Shown here: positions 34,988 to 44,431 of the stretch, piece by piece
Numbering within the stretch: position 1 is the first letter of the stretch
Layout: each line of letters opens with the position of its first letter
NCBI RefSeq assembly: GCF_900116105.1
Contig: NZ_FPAC01000006.1
Coordinates: forward strand, 124,001-188,000
Length of the DNA stretch: 64,000 bases
DNA from: Paenibacillus sp. 453mf
GTDB lineage: Bacteria; Bacillota; Bacilli; Paenibacillales; Paenibacillaceae
Reading direction: 5' to 3'
The notes under the pieces: generated by a model
Database searches by the model: none
The model's input: only the letters and a program-made list of their open reading frames with translations
What the model was told of the DNA's origin: nothing
Made by a program: the position numbers and the translations under genes

Positions 34988-36010
34988 ATGAAGAATAACA
35001 TGGCTATTCGAATCAAATTCGCAACCATATTTGGCTTAATGGCGACACTTGTTCTCCTAGTATCAAGATTTTTATTTCATAACTTAAGTGGTGACTTTAT
35101 GGACGGTGCGTGGTTCATAAATGTTGCAGCTGAGATTACGTTGCTGATTTCATTCTTTATCGTGCTTACAATTATCAACTATCTTAGTGCCGGTCCTATT
35201 CTGAAGCCACTCTTAAATGTTATTGAGCATGTTGGGTCGTTCGCTAAAAATAAACTCGAATCAGAGATGAATAAAGATGAATTCGGTTTGTTGGAACTCA
35301 GTGTTGCGGGAATTGCAGAAACAATTCAAAAGCAGGATAATGAAATTCACAAAATCAACTTAGAACTCAGCCAGCGTAATGCGGACCTGGAATTGCTCAT
35401 TACAGCAACGATCGCTTCATTGTCAAAGGCTGTAAACGCTCGAGACCCTTACACGGCATCTCACTCCGAAAATGTAAAACGATATGCAAGTGCTGTGGCC
35501 AAAAAGTTACAGTTGGACGCAGATCAAATATACAATATCGAAATAGGTGCATTGCTTCACGATATAGGAAAAATCGGTGTGCCGGAGAATGTGCTGATGA
35601 AAGCTGGAAAACTCACTGATGCTGAGTTCGATGCTATTAAGAAACATCCGGAGTACGGATTCCATATTGTCAGCGAAATTGCTGAACTAAAATGTCGTGG
35701 AGTAGACGAAATTGTGTTATATCACCATGAACGGGTTGACGGTAAGGGGTATCCTCGGGGATTAAAGGGAGATGCCATCCCCTTAAATGCAAAGATTATT
35801 TCCGTATGTGATGCTTTCGATGCCATGACAACAAGCCGATCATATAGGCCTGCACTTGATACTGAAACTGCAATTGTTCAACTCAAGAAGCATGCAGGAA
35901 AGCAATTTGACGACATGATTGTGTTAACCTTGATTGAGTGTCTTCAGGAAAACCCTGGATTGCTAAATAAAAATCAAACGAATGAAGAAAAAAGACTCGT
36001 GAGCCTCTAG
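34988..36010 (+). CDS. Membrane HD-GYP c-di-GMP phosphodiesterase
   Basis: The 340-residue protein has two transmembrane helices (about 9-31 and 41-67), a HAMP-like and coiled-coil linker (about 70-140) and a complete HD-GYP domain (about 140-325). The metal site is HDIGK (191-195) with KHPEYG; the signature HHERVDGKGYPRG (246-258) is canonical. It should hydrolyse c-di-GMP. GAGAGGAG precedes ATG 34988. Leader K controls it, tying it to the PilZ and GGDEF genes under the same leader class. Confidence 0.93.
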   Translation: MKNNMAIRIKFATIFGLMATLVLLVSRFLFHNLSGDFMDGAWFINVAAEITLLISFFIVLTIINYLSAGPILKPLLNVIEHVGSFAKNKLESEMNKDEFGLLELSVAGIAETIQKQDNEIHKINLELSQRNADLELLITATIASLSKAVNARDPYTASHSENVKRYASAVAKKLQLDADQIYNIEIGALLHDIGKIGVPENVLMKAGKLTDAEFDAIKKHPEYGFHIVSEIAELKCRGVDEIVLYHHERVDGKGYPRGLKGDAIPLNAKIISVCDAFDAMTTSRSYRPALDTETAIVQLKKHAGKQFDDMIVLTLIECLQENPGLLNKNQTNEEKRLVSL

Positions 36011-36028
36011 GCCCAGCGAGTCTTTTAC
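35989..36028. terminator. Bidirectional terminator between converging genes
   Basis: AAAAAGACTCG pairs with CGAGTCTTTTA, with A and T runs on either side. It covers the end of the HD-GYP gene and the end of the minus-strand Mrr-like gene. Confidence 0.8.
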
Positions 36029-36031
36029 TTA

Positions 36032-36715
36032 CTAATCCGTAACGGTACGGTTATGTTTATTCATATTGATCTTGGAAAGTTCACTGATCAAACGGTCCCT
36101 ATCCCACAGCTGCACATTATTAACTCGAGCTAATTCCTTTGCTGGTTCAGTGTAGTATGAGTTGGTTACGACCCACGCATCAGTCGCCTGATAAAAGGCC
36201 TTGGAAGCAACTACTTCTTGTACAGCAGAGTTAGAGATTTTGTTTCGTACTCTCTTTGCTTGAACAACAACTCTTACTCCATCGATATTCAGGATGACAT
36301 CAGCGCCTTGATCGCGGGACTTCTTCGTCTTTTTAGCAGAATAGCCAAGCAAACGAAAAAACAATACTAGGAATTCTTCAAACTGATCACCTGTCATCTG
36401 GTCAATGGCACGGATATCGGAACGTTTAATTCGTTGCATCTTCCGGTGATATGGAATTGCTTTGAATAACACAATTATGATAATAGTGAAGGCGACAACT
36501 AATAATCCCCAAGACTTAATCCAACTAAAGACGGTTTGGATCCAAAAAGCAGCAACTTCAAAATTTATGTTGATATGTTGTACTAAAGGCTGATTGTTAG
36601 AATTATCAGTATTCCGATTCATAACTGTAATGATTATCATGAGTGTAAATAATAGAATAACAATCTTAAACAGGTTGCTGAAGACTCGTTTGGCTTTGCG
36701 ACGTATACGCCACAT
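36032..36715 (-). CDS. Membrane-anchored Mrr-type endonuclease-like protein
   Basis: The 227-residue protein has two transmembrane helices (about 14-32 and 69-85) and a cytosolic PD-(D/E)XK domain of the Mrr_cat family (about 104-215). The nuclease motif is seen in SRDQGADVILNIDG followed by VVVQAKR (D...QxK), preceded by GDQFEEFLVLFFRLLGY. Mrr-type enzymes cut foreign or modified DNA; membrane-tethered relatives are known but poorly studied. GGGGGATAG precedes ATG 36715. It lies 13 nt after the 111-residue gene and downstream of the topoisomerase-FtsK fusion, probably one operon. Confidence 0.85.
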   Translation of the reverse strand: MWRIRRKAKRVFSNLFKIVILLFTLMIIITVMNRNTDNSNNQPLVQHININFEVAAFWIQTVFSWIKSWGLLVVAFTIIIIVLFKAIPYHRKMQRIKRSDIRAIDQMTGDQFEEFLVLFFRLLGYSAKKTKKSRDQGADVILNIDGVRVVVQAKRVRNKISNSAVQEVVASKAFYQATDAWVVTNSYYTEPAKELARVNNVQLWDRDRLISELSKINMNKHNRTVTD

Positions 36716-36728
36716 GGCTATCCCCCGA

Positions 36729-37064
36729 TCAATTAACGTTTAACTTAGGTCTTTTATGCGAGTATAGTTTCGATAAATCCTTTTCCGTCATACCTAGATC
36801 TGATAGTGCTTGGTTAGCAGCAAAGACGTGGACCTTGCTATTGATAGTGGAATGGTAATAATTTGAGCTTACTTTGGAGCGCAGTCGCAGCGGTATGCTG
36901 TCGCTTAGAGCTGCTTTGCACATCAGATGCATCTCAGCGAGGAGCACCGCAGCTTCTGTTTGCGTTTCATTCAGCCAAAGAATATGCTCCCGGTCGATAT
37001 CCATGTCGCATGTCTTGATTAAGTCATTGACGATTGGGTATTGTGAAAAATCAACACCACACAT
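36729..37064 (-). CDS. Hypothetical 111-residue protein
   Basis: GGAAGGTGA precedes ATG 37064. The soluble helical protein (ETQTEAAVLLAEMHLMCKAAL; ANQALSDLGMTEKDLSKLY) has no recognised family. It stands between the topoisomerase-FtsK fusion (102 nt upstream) and the Mrr-like gene, most likely cotranscribed. Confidence 0.65.
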   Translation of the reverse strand: MCGVDFSQYPIVNDLIKTCDMDIDREHILWLNETQTEAAVLLAEMHLMCKAALSDSIPLRLRSKVSSNYYHSTINSKVHVFAANQALSDLGMTEKDLSKLYSHKRPKLNVN

Positions 37065-37166
37065 ATGCAGTCACCTTCCCGAAATACGAATAGTTGTTAA
37101 TACATACCCCCATTATGCTATGACCAGGGAATGTCTGCAAAAAACGGGAGCTGTTATTTTGAGAGA

Positions 37167-40100
37167 TTATCGGCTTGCAGAGGCTGCTGATGTAGTGCTA
37201 TTTGTAATGTGGTTTGTTACTCGTTCGATCTCCTCATCAGAGACATAAGCTGATACGAGACGTCTCTTAGCTCCATCCTTCGGAAGGTAGTACATATCCC
37301 CCTTACCGAGCAATGCTTCTGCACCAGGTGCGTCAAGGATAACCTGAGAGTCATGATGGTTTGCTACAGCAAATGAGATCCGTACCGGGAGATTTGCTTT
37401 AATAACCGGTGACAAAACAGTTTTAGATGGCCGTTGAGTTGCAATTACCATGTGAATGCCGGCAGCTCGTGCGAGTTGAGCAAGACGTTGGATACAATCC
37501 TCAACTTCAGGACCTGTCGTCATCATTAGATCTGCTAACTCATCAATTACTAGTACGATGTATGGCATACCAGGCGCATTAGGATCGTTCCGGGTTTTAT
37601 CGTTGTACGAATGAATATTCCTGACACCGTAGTTCCTTAGAATTTCGTAGCGTTTCTCCATCTCAATGACAAGCTTCTTCAGTGCAATTCCTGCCCGTCT
37701 GACATCAGTTACGATAGGACCAAACAAATGAGGTATCGTCTCATAGACTGAAAGTTCCACCATTTTAGGATCAATGAACAGAAATTTGAGTTTATCTGGT
37801 GTCTGGCCATAGAGAAGGCTGACAATTAATTCGTTTAAGAACACGGATTTCCCTGAACCGGTAGCACCAGCTACAAGCAAATGTGGCATTTCCGCTAGGT
37901 CCGCATAAACAGGTTCTCCAGACATATCCATTCCCAGGGGAAAAGAAAGTGCCTTTTTCGATGCTAAAAATTCTTTGTTTTCAAGCAATGATCGAAGATT
38001 TACGGTATATGGTGTCTTACTCGGTATCTCGATGCCCACCACATTCTTACCGGGAATCGGAGCATCAATAATAATTGTTTCCGCTCGTAGCGCAAGTTGA
38101 AAATTCGCTTTATAACGCTTGAAGTTTGCTACGTTGAGACCTGGCTCAGGAGCAAGTTCATAACGTGTTGCCCGTGGTCCATATGTTGCCCTTAATACCT
38201 TGGAAGGAAGTTTAAGTGTAGCAGCCTCCTTCTCAATTTCGGTAAACTCCCTTTTCTGTTCTTGTTCAGAGGGTGGAGCAACGGTTGGTACTTTGAGTAA
38301 ATACGTTGGCAGCTTCAGCACATCCAAACTTGGATATGTCCAGCACAATTTACCTTCTTTATCAAAAACAAGAACTGCATCAAATGTTGAATCAGGCTTA
38401 TTCGGGTCTTTTGATTTTTGAATAAAGCCACGGATTAACCCGCTTGAACCTTTTTCGAGAAGACGTTTAATTATCTCTCTCTGGATCACCACTCCTTTGA
38501 TCGTTTTACTGATTTTGAAATCACAGCGAGTATCCTCCCAGGCGCTACAGCCATATAGGACACCCTTATCAATGACCGGCCTTCCACATTTTTTACATGG
38601 TCCCAAGTCTTGCTCTGCTGCTATCTGACGTATTGGACGGTGATTTTCTTCCGGAACGTTCGGGCCAGCATACTCACTCCCCGGACCTTCAACTGGGCTG
38701 AGTTTCTTTTCCGATTCAGCATACGATTGACTAGAACGATGTGCCGTTGTAGTTTCTGTTGGTGCTTTTTTATCAGTAGTTAGGGTGGGTTTACTTAATG
38801 CCTTCTGGCCGGAATTAGCTCGGAATTGATCCATTGTCATTAAGACTTGTCTTGGCGTATTTCCGGCATAGGCTGAGATGATCCCTTCTCTTTCCATTTG
38901 ATCGATTATACGGGCACAAAGTGTGTAATTCTGCCCCAATTTTTGCTGTAACATTGATACAGATGCTTGGCTTGACTCGATAACGAACTTAACGGCCGCA
39001 TCAAACAGATCGTGATTAATCTTGTTATCGACTCCTACTTGGGCAGGATATTGATTTACCGGAGGGGAGACAGGTGTAGTGTTTGAGTTGTTCGATGGAT
39101 TCGACAAGGCCGATTCTCCGTTAGTTTCTAAACGTCCGTTACCTGAAGAGTGTTCTGATTGTAGCGAACCTCCTTCTATACTCTTTTCAATTGTAGATAT
39201 GGCAGGAGGTAATATTGGCACAACAGTTTTCAAATCCATCATTCTTACTGATTCACCAGCGTCCGTAACGAGTTTGGTTGCCAGCTTACGAGCTTGATCG
39301 ATGAAACTTGTGTGAGTATAACGTCCGTCACCAATTTCACTCAATTTTTGCTCCCATTTTGCTGTTAAGACAGCAGACGAAAGAGCTGATAACCCGATCG
39401 CTTTAATCAGCGTACGTCCTTTTGTTGTAGGATACACGAGGTTCTTTCTAATTTCGATGTAACCCTGATCCTTCAGGCGTTTGATGATTCCCGCGCGCGT
39501 GGCTTCTGTTCCTAGTCCATGTGTTTTTCTCATAATACTTTCGAGCTCTTTATCTCCCAAAGTACTACCGGCGGATTTCATTAAAGGGATGAGATCACCT
39601 TGAGTAAGACGCTTAGGAGCTGATGTCCAGCCTTCTTTTGCTTCACAACTCGATGTAATGCCTTCTTCCCCTTTCCTTACATCTGGTATCATTGGGTCTG
39701 CTTCTTTCTTTTCGTCCGGATCTTCTATCTGCATTACCTTGTGCCAGCCCTCTCGGATCAAACGCTTTCCCTTGGTTGAGAAAGAAAATTGATCTCCGAT
39801 GTATGTCAAAATAGTCGTGTGTTGAAAGATCGCCGTTTCATAATGCGCTGCAATAACAGATTTGACCACAAGATCATAAATAAGTCTTTCATTCTCGCTA
39901 AGGGAATTTAGCTCTGGTATCGTTTCAGTCGGGATAATAGCGTAGTGATCTGAAACCTTCGACGGGTCAACGTACCTTTTATTTCCAATGACCGATTGTA
40001 TAGGTGTTGGAAACAAATGTGCATATGGACCAAGCTTGCTTATTTCATCTAAGAAGGTTGGGAATTGCTTAGCTTCTTCTTCTGTGATGTATTCGCTGTC

Positions 40101-41075
40101 GGTACGTGGATAGCTTTGATACCCTTCATCGTAAAGGCTCTGACAAGCAGCCAGCACCTCTTGTGGGCTTAATTTATAGAGTTTATTGGCAAGCGTTTGA
40201 AGTGCTGAAAGGCTGTAAAAATGAGGAGCCTTGATTTCCTTGTCTTCAACTACTATTTCTTCAATGCTTGCTGCTTTACCTGAGCACCAACTAGCCAATT
40301 TTTCTGCTTTAGTCCTATCTGTAAGACGATTATGATCACCGGCGAACCACCGACCAGTGTACTTCCGGCCGCCAAAATTAAACTCAGCAACAACTTCCCA
40401 AAACGGGGTAGAAACAAAGGTTTCTATTGCTTCTTCTCGTTCAACTATCAAAGCTAGTACCGGAGTTTGTACACGCCCAGTGGAGAACCCCTCCCCCTTT
40501 ATTCCCTTCTCTCGAAGAAGGATCGAGTAGGCACGCGAGGTGTTCATACCAACAAGCCAGTCGGCACATGAGCGTGCGAATGCTTCGTAAAAGAGGTTTT
40601 TCTTTTCAGACTCTGGTAGCAGTTTCTGAAACGCAGCTGTGACAGCATCTTTTGTGAGAGAGGAAGTCCATAGCCGTTTAACAGGTTTTGTGCTTCCGCT
40701 AAGCTGATAAATCAGTGTAAAGATTGCCTCACCTTCACGTCCGGGGTCGCAAGCATTGATAATCTCAGTGAAACTCTTATTCTGAATTAGTTTTTTCAGG
40801 TGAGTAAATAGTCGTTCCTTTCCCTTAGCAGGCTTCAGTTTGAATTGTTCAGGAAGTATGGGGAGATGTTCCAACTTCCACTCTTTAAATTTTGGATCAT
40901 AATCCTCCGGTTCCTTTAAAGAAACTAAATGTCCTGCTGCCCATGCAAAATAAGCTCCTTTAGGAAAAGTAGGACAGGGCAGAACTTCGATATAGCCGAA
41001 CCCTTCAGCTTTTGTGGGGAATGGCGCGGCTAGGCGTTTAGCCTGGTCTTTTTTCTCTGCTATAATAAGTTTCAT
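37167..41075 (-). CDS. Topoisomerase III - FtsK gamma - FtsK motor fusion
   Basis: A single 1302-residue frame. Residues 1-600 are a type IA topoisomerase: Toprim (MKLIIAEKKDQAKRLA, CDPGREGEA at 109-117), nucleophile Tyr322 in SYPRTDS, and GLGTEATRAGIIKRL. Residues 688-745 are an FtsK gamma winged helix (LFDAAVKFVIES, ARIIDQMEREGIIS). Residues 827-851 form a topoisomerase zinc ribbon (C827, C830, C843, C851). Residues 950-1302 are an FtsK/SpoIIIE motor with Walker A GATGSGKS (1070-1077) and Walker B YIVLVIDELAD (1172-1182). The gamma domain normally lies at the FtsK C-terminus; here it is placed before the motor. A coupled translocase and decatenase for plasmid segregation is inferred. AGGAGGG precedes the ATG; leader L controls it. 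Confidence 0.93.
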   Translation of the reverse strand: MKLIIAEKKDQAKRLAAPFPTKAEGFGYIEVLPCPTFPKGAYFAWAAGHLVSLKEPEDYDPKFKEWKLEHLPILPEQFKLKPAKGKERLFTHLKKLIQNKSFTEIINACDPGREGEAIFTLIYQLSGSTKPVKRLWTSSLTKDAVTAAFQKLLPESEKKNLFYEAFARSCADWLVGMNTSRAYSILLREKGIKGEGFSTGRVQTPVLALIVEREEAIETFVSTPFWEVVAEFNFGGRKYTGRWFAGDHNRLTDRTKAEKLASWCSGKAASIEEIVVEDKEIKAPHFYSLSALQTLANKLYKLSPQEVLAACQSLYDEGYQSYPRTDSEYITEEEAKQFPTFLDEISKLGPYAHLFPTPIQSVIGNKRYVDPSKVSDHYAIIPTETIPELNSLSENERLIYDLVVKSVIAAHYETAIFQHTTILTYIGDQFSFSTKGKRLIREGWHKVMQIEDPDEKKEADPMIPDVRKGEEGITSSCEAKEGWTSAPKRLTQGDLIPLMKSAGSTLGDKELESIMRKTHGLGTEATRAGIIKRLKDQGYIEIRKNLVYPTTKGRTLIKAIGLSALSSAVLTAKWEQKLSEIGDGRYTHTSFIDQARKLATKLVTDAGESVRMMDLKTVVPILPPAISTIEKSIEGGSLQSEHSSGNGRLETNGESALSNPSNNSNTTPVSPPVNQYPAQVGVDNKINHDLFDAAVKFVIESSQASVSMLQQKLGQNYTLCARIIDQMEREGIISAYAGNTPRQVLMTMDQFRANSGQKALSKPTLTTDKKAPTETTTAHRSSQSYAESEKKLSPVEGPGSEYAGPNVPEENHRPIRQIAAEQDLGPCKKCGRPVIDKGVLYGCSAWEDTRCDFKISKTIKGVVIQREIIKRLLEKGSSGLIRGFIQKSKDPNKPDSTFDAVLVFDKEGKLCWTYPSLDVLKLPTYLLKVPTVAPPSEQEQKREFTEIEKEAATLKLPSKVLRATYGPRATRYELAPEPGLNVANFKRYKANFQLALRAETIIIDAPIPGKNVVGIEIPSKTPYTVNLRSLLENKEFLASKKALSFPLGMDMSGEPVYADLAEMPHLLVAGATGSGKSVFLNELIVSLLYGQTPDKLKFLFIDPKMVELSVYETIPHLFGPIVTDVRRAGIALKKLVIEMEKRYEILRNYGVRNIHSYNDKTRNDPNAPGMPYIVLVIDELADLMMTTGPEVEDCIQRLAQLARAAGIHMVIATQRPSKTVLSPVIKANLPVRISFAVANHHDSQVILDAPGAEALLGKGDMYYLPKDGAKRRLVSAYVSDEEIERVTNHITNSTTSAASASR

Positions 41076-41099
41076 TTTGCCCTCCTATGTTAAAACAAA

Positions 41100-41191
41100 A
41101 AAAGCACACCACTCCCAATTGGGAGAAGCGTGCTTCGCTCTTAAGAGTATTTGATTACATCTATTATACCTGAAAACGGATAAATGGTCAC
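41100..41191 (-). promoter_or_regulatory. Attenuator leader L before the topoisomerase-FtsK gene
   Basis: Minus strand: -35 GTGACC (41191-41186), 17 nt, -10 TATAAT (41168-41163), 6 nt, AATCAAATAC (41156-41147), P1 AGCG-AAGCA-CGCT (41139-41127). The terminator pairs AAGCAC with GTGCTT and TCTCCCAA with TTGGGAG (41135-41102), then T7. The start codon follows within 30 nt. Confidence 0.9.
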
Positions 41192-41212
41192 CTTATGATA
41201 GTTAACAGATGA

Positions 41213-41542
41213 TTAACCCTTCGGTTTGGTATACTCTGAATATAAATATTTAATCAACATGTACTCTTCTTCATTTATTATTGAAAGTTCATAGTAAAAC
41301 TCTACTTCATCCATATTGATACTCGAAGGCACAGCTTCCCATTTATCTTTCTTTAGGGCAAACATGTAGTCATAGAGCAGCATGTATTGTATTTCTTTAT
41401 GACGAAGTTCCTCTATTTTTATATCATATTCGCTATCGGTTAAGAGAATTCGCTGTTTACTACCAGGTAGATAATAAGTCTTCCCAGCTTCAAAATAAAA
41501 GATTTCATATGCTAATATCATGGGATGTGTTGGTGTTGTCAT
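41213..41542 (-). CDS. Hypothetical 109-residue protein
   Basis: ATG 41542 is preferred to ATG 41548 because GGAAGG lies 9 nt upstream. The acidic protein is rich in Tyr and Glu (IQYMLLYDYMFALKKDKW, YYELSIINEEEYMLIKYLY). No family recognised. It lies upstream of leader L on the same strand. Confidence 0.6.
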   Translation of the reverse strand: MTTPTHPMILAYEIFYFEAGKTYYLPGSKQRILLTDSEYDIKIEELRHKEIQYMLLYDYMFALKKDKWEAVPSSINMDEVEFYYELSIINEEEYMLIKYLYSEYTKPKG

Positions 41543-41725
41543 ATTCATAGTCCTTCCGATTAGATTTATAGTGAGGATCCGTTAATTATGGCCAATTTCT
41601 ATAACATGTTAACTGGCCAAAGTTTTTGTTTAGCTGGTTCAAGATGTCTAGCTGCAGCGTCACATATCACATTTCTTTACTACCTACCATATTGTACACT
41701 AAGTTAAGTGCCTAAACAGAAATAA

Positions 41726-41752
41726 AGCCGCGCAATTTGCGCGGCTTTAGAA
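41726..41752 (-). terminator. Terminator of the 200-residue gene
   Basis: AAAGCCGCGC and GCGCGGCTTT form a perfect 10-bp stem about 15 nt behind the stop codon of the minus-strand gene. Confidence 0.85.
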
Positions 41753-41766
41753 GGTTCCTTAAACGA

Positions 41767-42369
41767 TTAACTGCTTTTTGCCTTTTGATTAGCAAGGTGC
41801 TGCTCGTACTGGGTGTTGTCTAGTAGTGCCATACAGATGTCCATTAACTCTTCAGGATTATGTTTTAACTTCTTAGCATACAAAAATGTACTTTCCGTAA
41901 CTTTACGGATCGCTGGGGTAACATCTGCACCATTCAATATGAGGTCTGAAGAGGCCGCAATGTACCTCTGCATCGCTTTGGGAACAGTAAGCGCTTCAGG
42001 TTTTACTAGACAAAGTACCATGTCGTGGATGTAGTTTTCATTCATATTGACTAGCATATAGAATAGATTCGGTTTGTTTCTAAACATACGCTCCACCCAT
42101 GCTTTAATTTCCGGTACATGATACATATGGCGTGGCTCCTGCTCGTATCCCTTGAAAAGGAATATAAGAGAGTTCCTGCCCTTTTGTTTCTTCTTTTCTA
42201 ATGTTTCTACAATTTTAAGATACTTTTGTACGTGCCCCTTAAGGATGTGTTCTTGGGAAACTGAAATACGGGTCACTTTCAGTTCTCTCTCAGATTTCTC
42301 TTCACTACTTAGCTTGAAGGGCACATCGTTTTTCCGGAAGAGTTCTAGGGTATAATTTAGTGCTTGCAT
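41767..42369 (-). CDS. Hypothetical 200-residue protein
   Basis: AAGGAGG precedes ATG 42369. The protein is soluble, basic and mostly helical, with KYLKIVETLEKKKQKGRNSLIFLF and a C-terminal NPEELMDICMALLDNTQYEQHL. I do not recognise it. It follows the PadR-like gene by 26 nt and is the last gene of the three-gene minus-strand unit, closed by a terminator. Confidence 0.7.
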   Translation of the reverse strand: MQALNYTLELFRKNDVPFKLSSEEKSERELKVTRISVSQEHILKGHVQKYLKIVETLEKKKQKGRNSLIFLFKGYEQEPRHMYHVPEIKAWVERMFRNKPNLFYMLVNMNENYIHDMVLCLVKPEALTVPKAMQRYIAASSDLILNGADVTPAIRKVTESTFLYAKKLKHNPEELMDICMALLDNTQYEQHLANQKAKSS

Positions 42370-42395
42370 GTTATACCTCCTTGCAATGTGACGTA

Positions 42396-43193
42396 CTATT
42401 CAAGAGGAAACGCATTTGTCTTTTTATGATGTTCAGGAAATAACTTCAGTATGAAATGAGTATACTTCTGCAGCTGCCTGATAAAGTACATTGCAGACTC
42501 AGCTTCCTTTTCAATCGAGGTTACTCCTAGTTCTGTTATACGGTATACATAGGAATTACGGCGAGATGTAGTCCATTCTCCACAAATATAGCCTTGTTCA
42601 GTTTCCATTTCGCGTGCCAACTCGTAGAAGTACCCTTCAGCAGGCTGCCATTGGTATCTTTCTTTGAAGAGGCGGTATATGTTCTTTCCAGTTTCCTCTC
42701 TATGGTCTTTCTCTGATAAGGTTTTTAGTACCAAGAAACGAATCAGATGACGAACATTGATCAGTCGACTAAACATCTTTCTTTGTTCAGGGGAGAGCTG
42801 GTTAGGCTCTGAATTACCTATTCCAGTAATATGATATGCAAAGTGATCTGCCGTCTTTTTAAGATTCATAATTGAATTCATGCAAGAGTCACGAAGACTG
42901 TCAACTTTCTCTATACCGCTCTTAGTGACAGCGAAGTATTTTTTGTTGTTTTTCTTCTCGGAGCGAACTGTTTCAATCCAGCCAAAGGATTCCATTTGAC
43001 TCACGACGCTATAAAAATATGAACGAGCTCGTCCGCGTTCAATGGTGGCCAACTCCTCACGGACAATCTCGAAAATATCTGCAGGCGAAGCGGAAGTGTT
43101 GCCCAGCTCTCGAAATACGAGCAAAAACATGACTTCCCGTTCGCTGAGACCGAAACGATCGGGTCCGAGCTGAATTTCATCCTTGGCAGGCAT
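42396..43193 (-). CDS. Regulator with two PadR-like winged-helix domains
   Basis: About 265 residues. The N-terminal half (LSEREVMFLLVFRELGNTS..., RARSYFYSVVSQMESFGWIE, KYFAVTKSGIEKV) and the C-terminal half (LIRFLVLKTLSEKDH..., AEGYFYELAREMETEQGYI, NSYVYRITELGVTSIE) are each PadR-type winged helices, so it is a tandem duplication. ATG 43193 lies 6 nt behind GTGAGGG; GTG 43205 overlaps that site. It follows a membrane protein gene and precedes an unknown gene in one operon. Confidence 0.8.
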   Translation of the reverse strand: MPAKDEIQLGPDRFGLSEREVMFLLVFRELGNTSASPADIFEIVREELATIERGRARSYFYSVVSQMESFGWIETVRSEKKNNKKYFAVTKSGIEKVDSLRDSCMNSIMNLKKTADHFAYHITGIGNSEPNQLSPEQRKMFSRLINVRHLIRFLVLKTLSEKDHREETGKNIYRLFKERYQWQPAEGYFYELAREMETEQGYICGEWTTSRRNSYVYRITELGVTSIEKEAESAMYFIRQLQKYTHFILKLFPEHHKKTNAFPLE

Positions 43194-43209
43194 GATATCC
43201 CTCACTTTC

Positions 43210-43674
43210 TCATTCAGTTGTTGCTCTTGTGTAATCTGCTGGGACCATCATCTGGGCCTCTGAGCGAAGATGCATTGAAGTCTTACGTTGATGTAGATAT
43301 CCTTTAACGGAACGTTGAACTACGATGAATGCGGCGAGATAGGAAATAATCCATACCCAACCGACAGCGATGTAATTCGGCAAATATAAAACGATAAGAA
43401 TACCAAATGCGATGAATCCACCCTTTACTGCTGCGTTGATAAATAGACGTGTGTCATAATCGTCAACAATTACACCCTGGTTAATCATCTCTTGCATTCG
43501 GGCATTATACGTTTTCCACAAAACGTTGGACACAATAATTTGAAACAGGCCTACAGTAGCAATGATCCGGAAGAAATTGCTGATTATTCCGGTTTCCAAA
43601 TGGTTTGCTGTAAAGAACAAAGTAATAATTACTAGGGTGATCCCCAGCCTGATTATTAACTGCAATGTCTTCAT
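43210..43674 (-). CDS. Membrane protein of 154 residues
   Basis: Four hydrophobic segments (about residues 5-24, 32-50, 84-100, 104-122) and a basic tail. GAGAGG lies before ATG 43674. It is the first gene of the operon with the PadR-like regulator. Family not recognised. Confidence 0.65.
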   Translation of the reverse strand: MKTLQLIIRLGITLVIITLFFTANHLETGIISNFFRIIATVGLFQIIVSNVLWKTYNARMQEMINQGVIVDDYDTRLFINAAVKGGFIAFGILIVLYLPNYIAVGWVWIISYLAAFIVVQRSVKGYLHQRKTSMHLRSEAQMMVPADYTRATTE

Positions 43675-43904
43675 CCTCTCAATTCCCGGTTAAAACCTAA
43701 AGTTAGTGGTCTTTGCAATCGGCATTCATAACCGGAAGGTAATCAAAGGCATACTAATTGGACGAAGATAATTTCTTACGACAGAATGACGAAGAGCTTT
43801 TTACAATACTTAATAAGTACCTCATCAAACTGTCGAATATGGTAATCAAATTAGGATGCTTTCGTTATCCCGGAAGCGCCTTTTCTATTTTTAAGATTGT
43901 TTAC

Positions 43905-44078
43905 TTAATGTTCTTCTGTTTCTTCCTTTGATACCATTTTCATTTTATCTGTATCTATATTTACAATTTGAGGTTTTGATGGTTTACGACCAAAAACAAG
44001 TAAAATCAAGATAGAAAACAATATAACAATGGAAATTACTAATATTATTCTACTTAGGATAACGTCAAATTCGTCCAT
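43905..44078 (-). CDS. 57-residue single-pass membrane protein
   Basis: AAGGAAG precedes ATG 44078. The sequence begins MDEFDVILSRI, then one transmembrane helix (ILVISIVILFSILILLVFG) and a charged tail with GRKPSKPQIVNIDTDKMKMV. The layout and codon use support a real small gene. Function unknown. Confidence 0.65.
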   Translation of the reverse strand: MDEFDVILSRIILVISIVILFSILILLVFGRKPSKPQIVNIDTDKMKMVSKEETEEH

Positions 44079-44431
44079 TATCTTCCTTCTTTCTTGAGTC
44101 TTGTATAGATATCAAACGTAATGATCGGAATCTGCATAGATGCCTGGTAACTATCAAAGTCCAGCGGCTGAAAAAGATCCTTTATTTCGTGTGTGGGCTC
44201 TGTGAGCTAGTGTATACAACGTAGCATGCAGTTGCATATTTAGAACTTATTATACGCATTGAATTTCGTTATAAGTTTTTTCAAAATTTGCCGATTTCAT
44301 TTTACCACTGAACTTGGCATTAGGCGAGGTGTTCTTAAGACACGCTACTACATCGACCCCTATTTAATACGATACTATCTTTTTTTCAAGAAGTCCGCTA
44401 TGGCTTCCTCTGGATTACATTCTCTGATCAT
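44079..44431. other. Intergenic region downstream of nusA
   Basis: No supported gene, no strong terminator for the plasmid nusA gene, and no repeat. It contains AT-rich promoter-like sequence for the 57-residue membrane protein. Confidence 0.4.
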
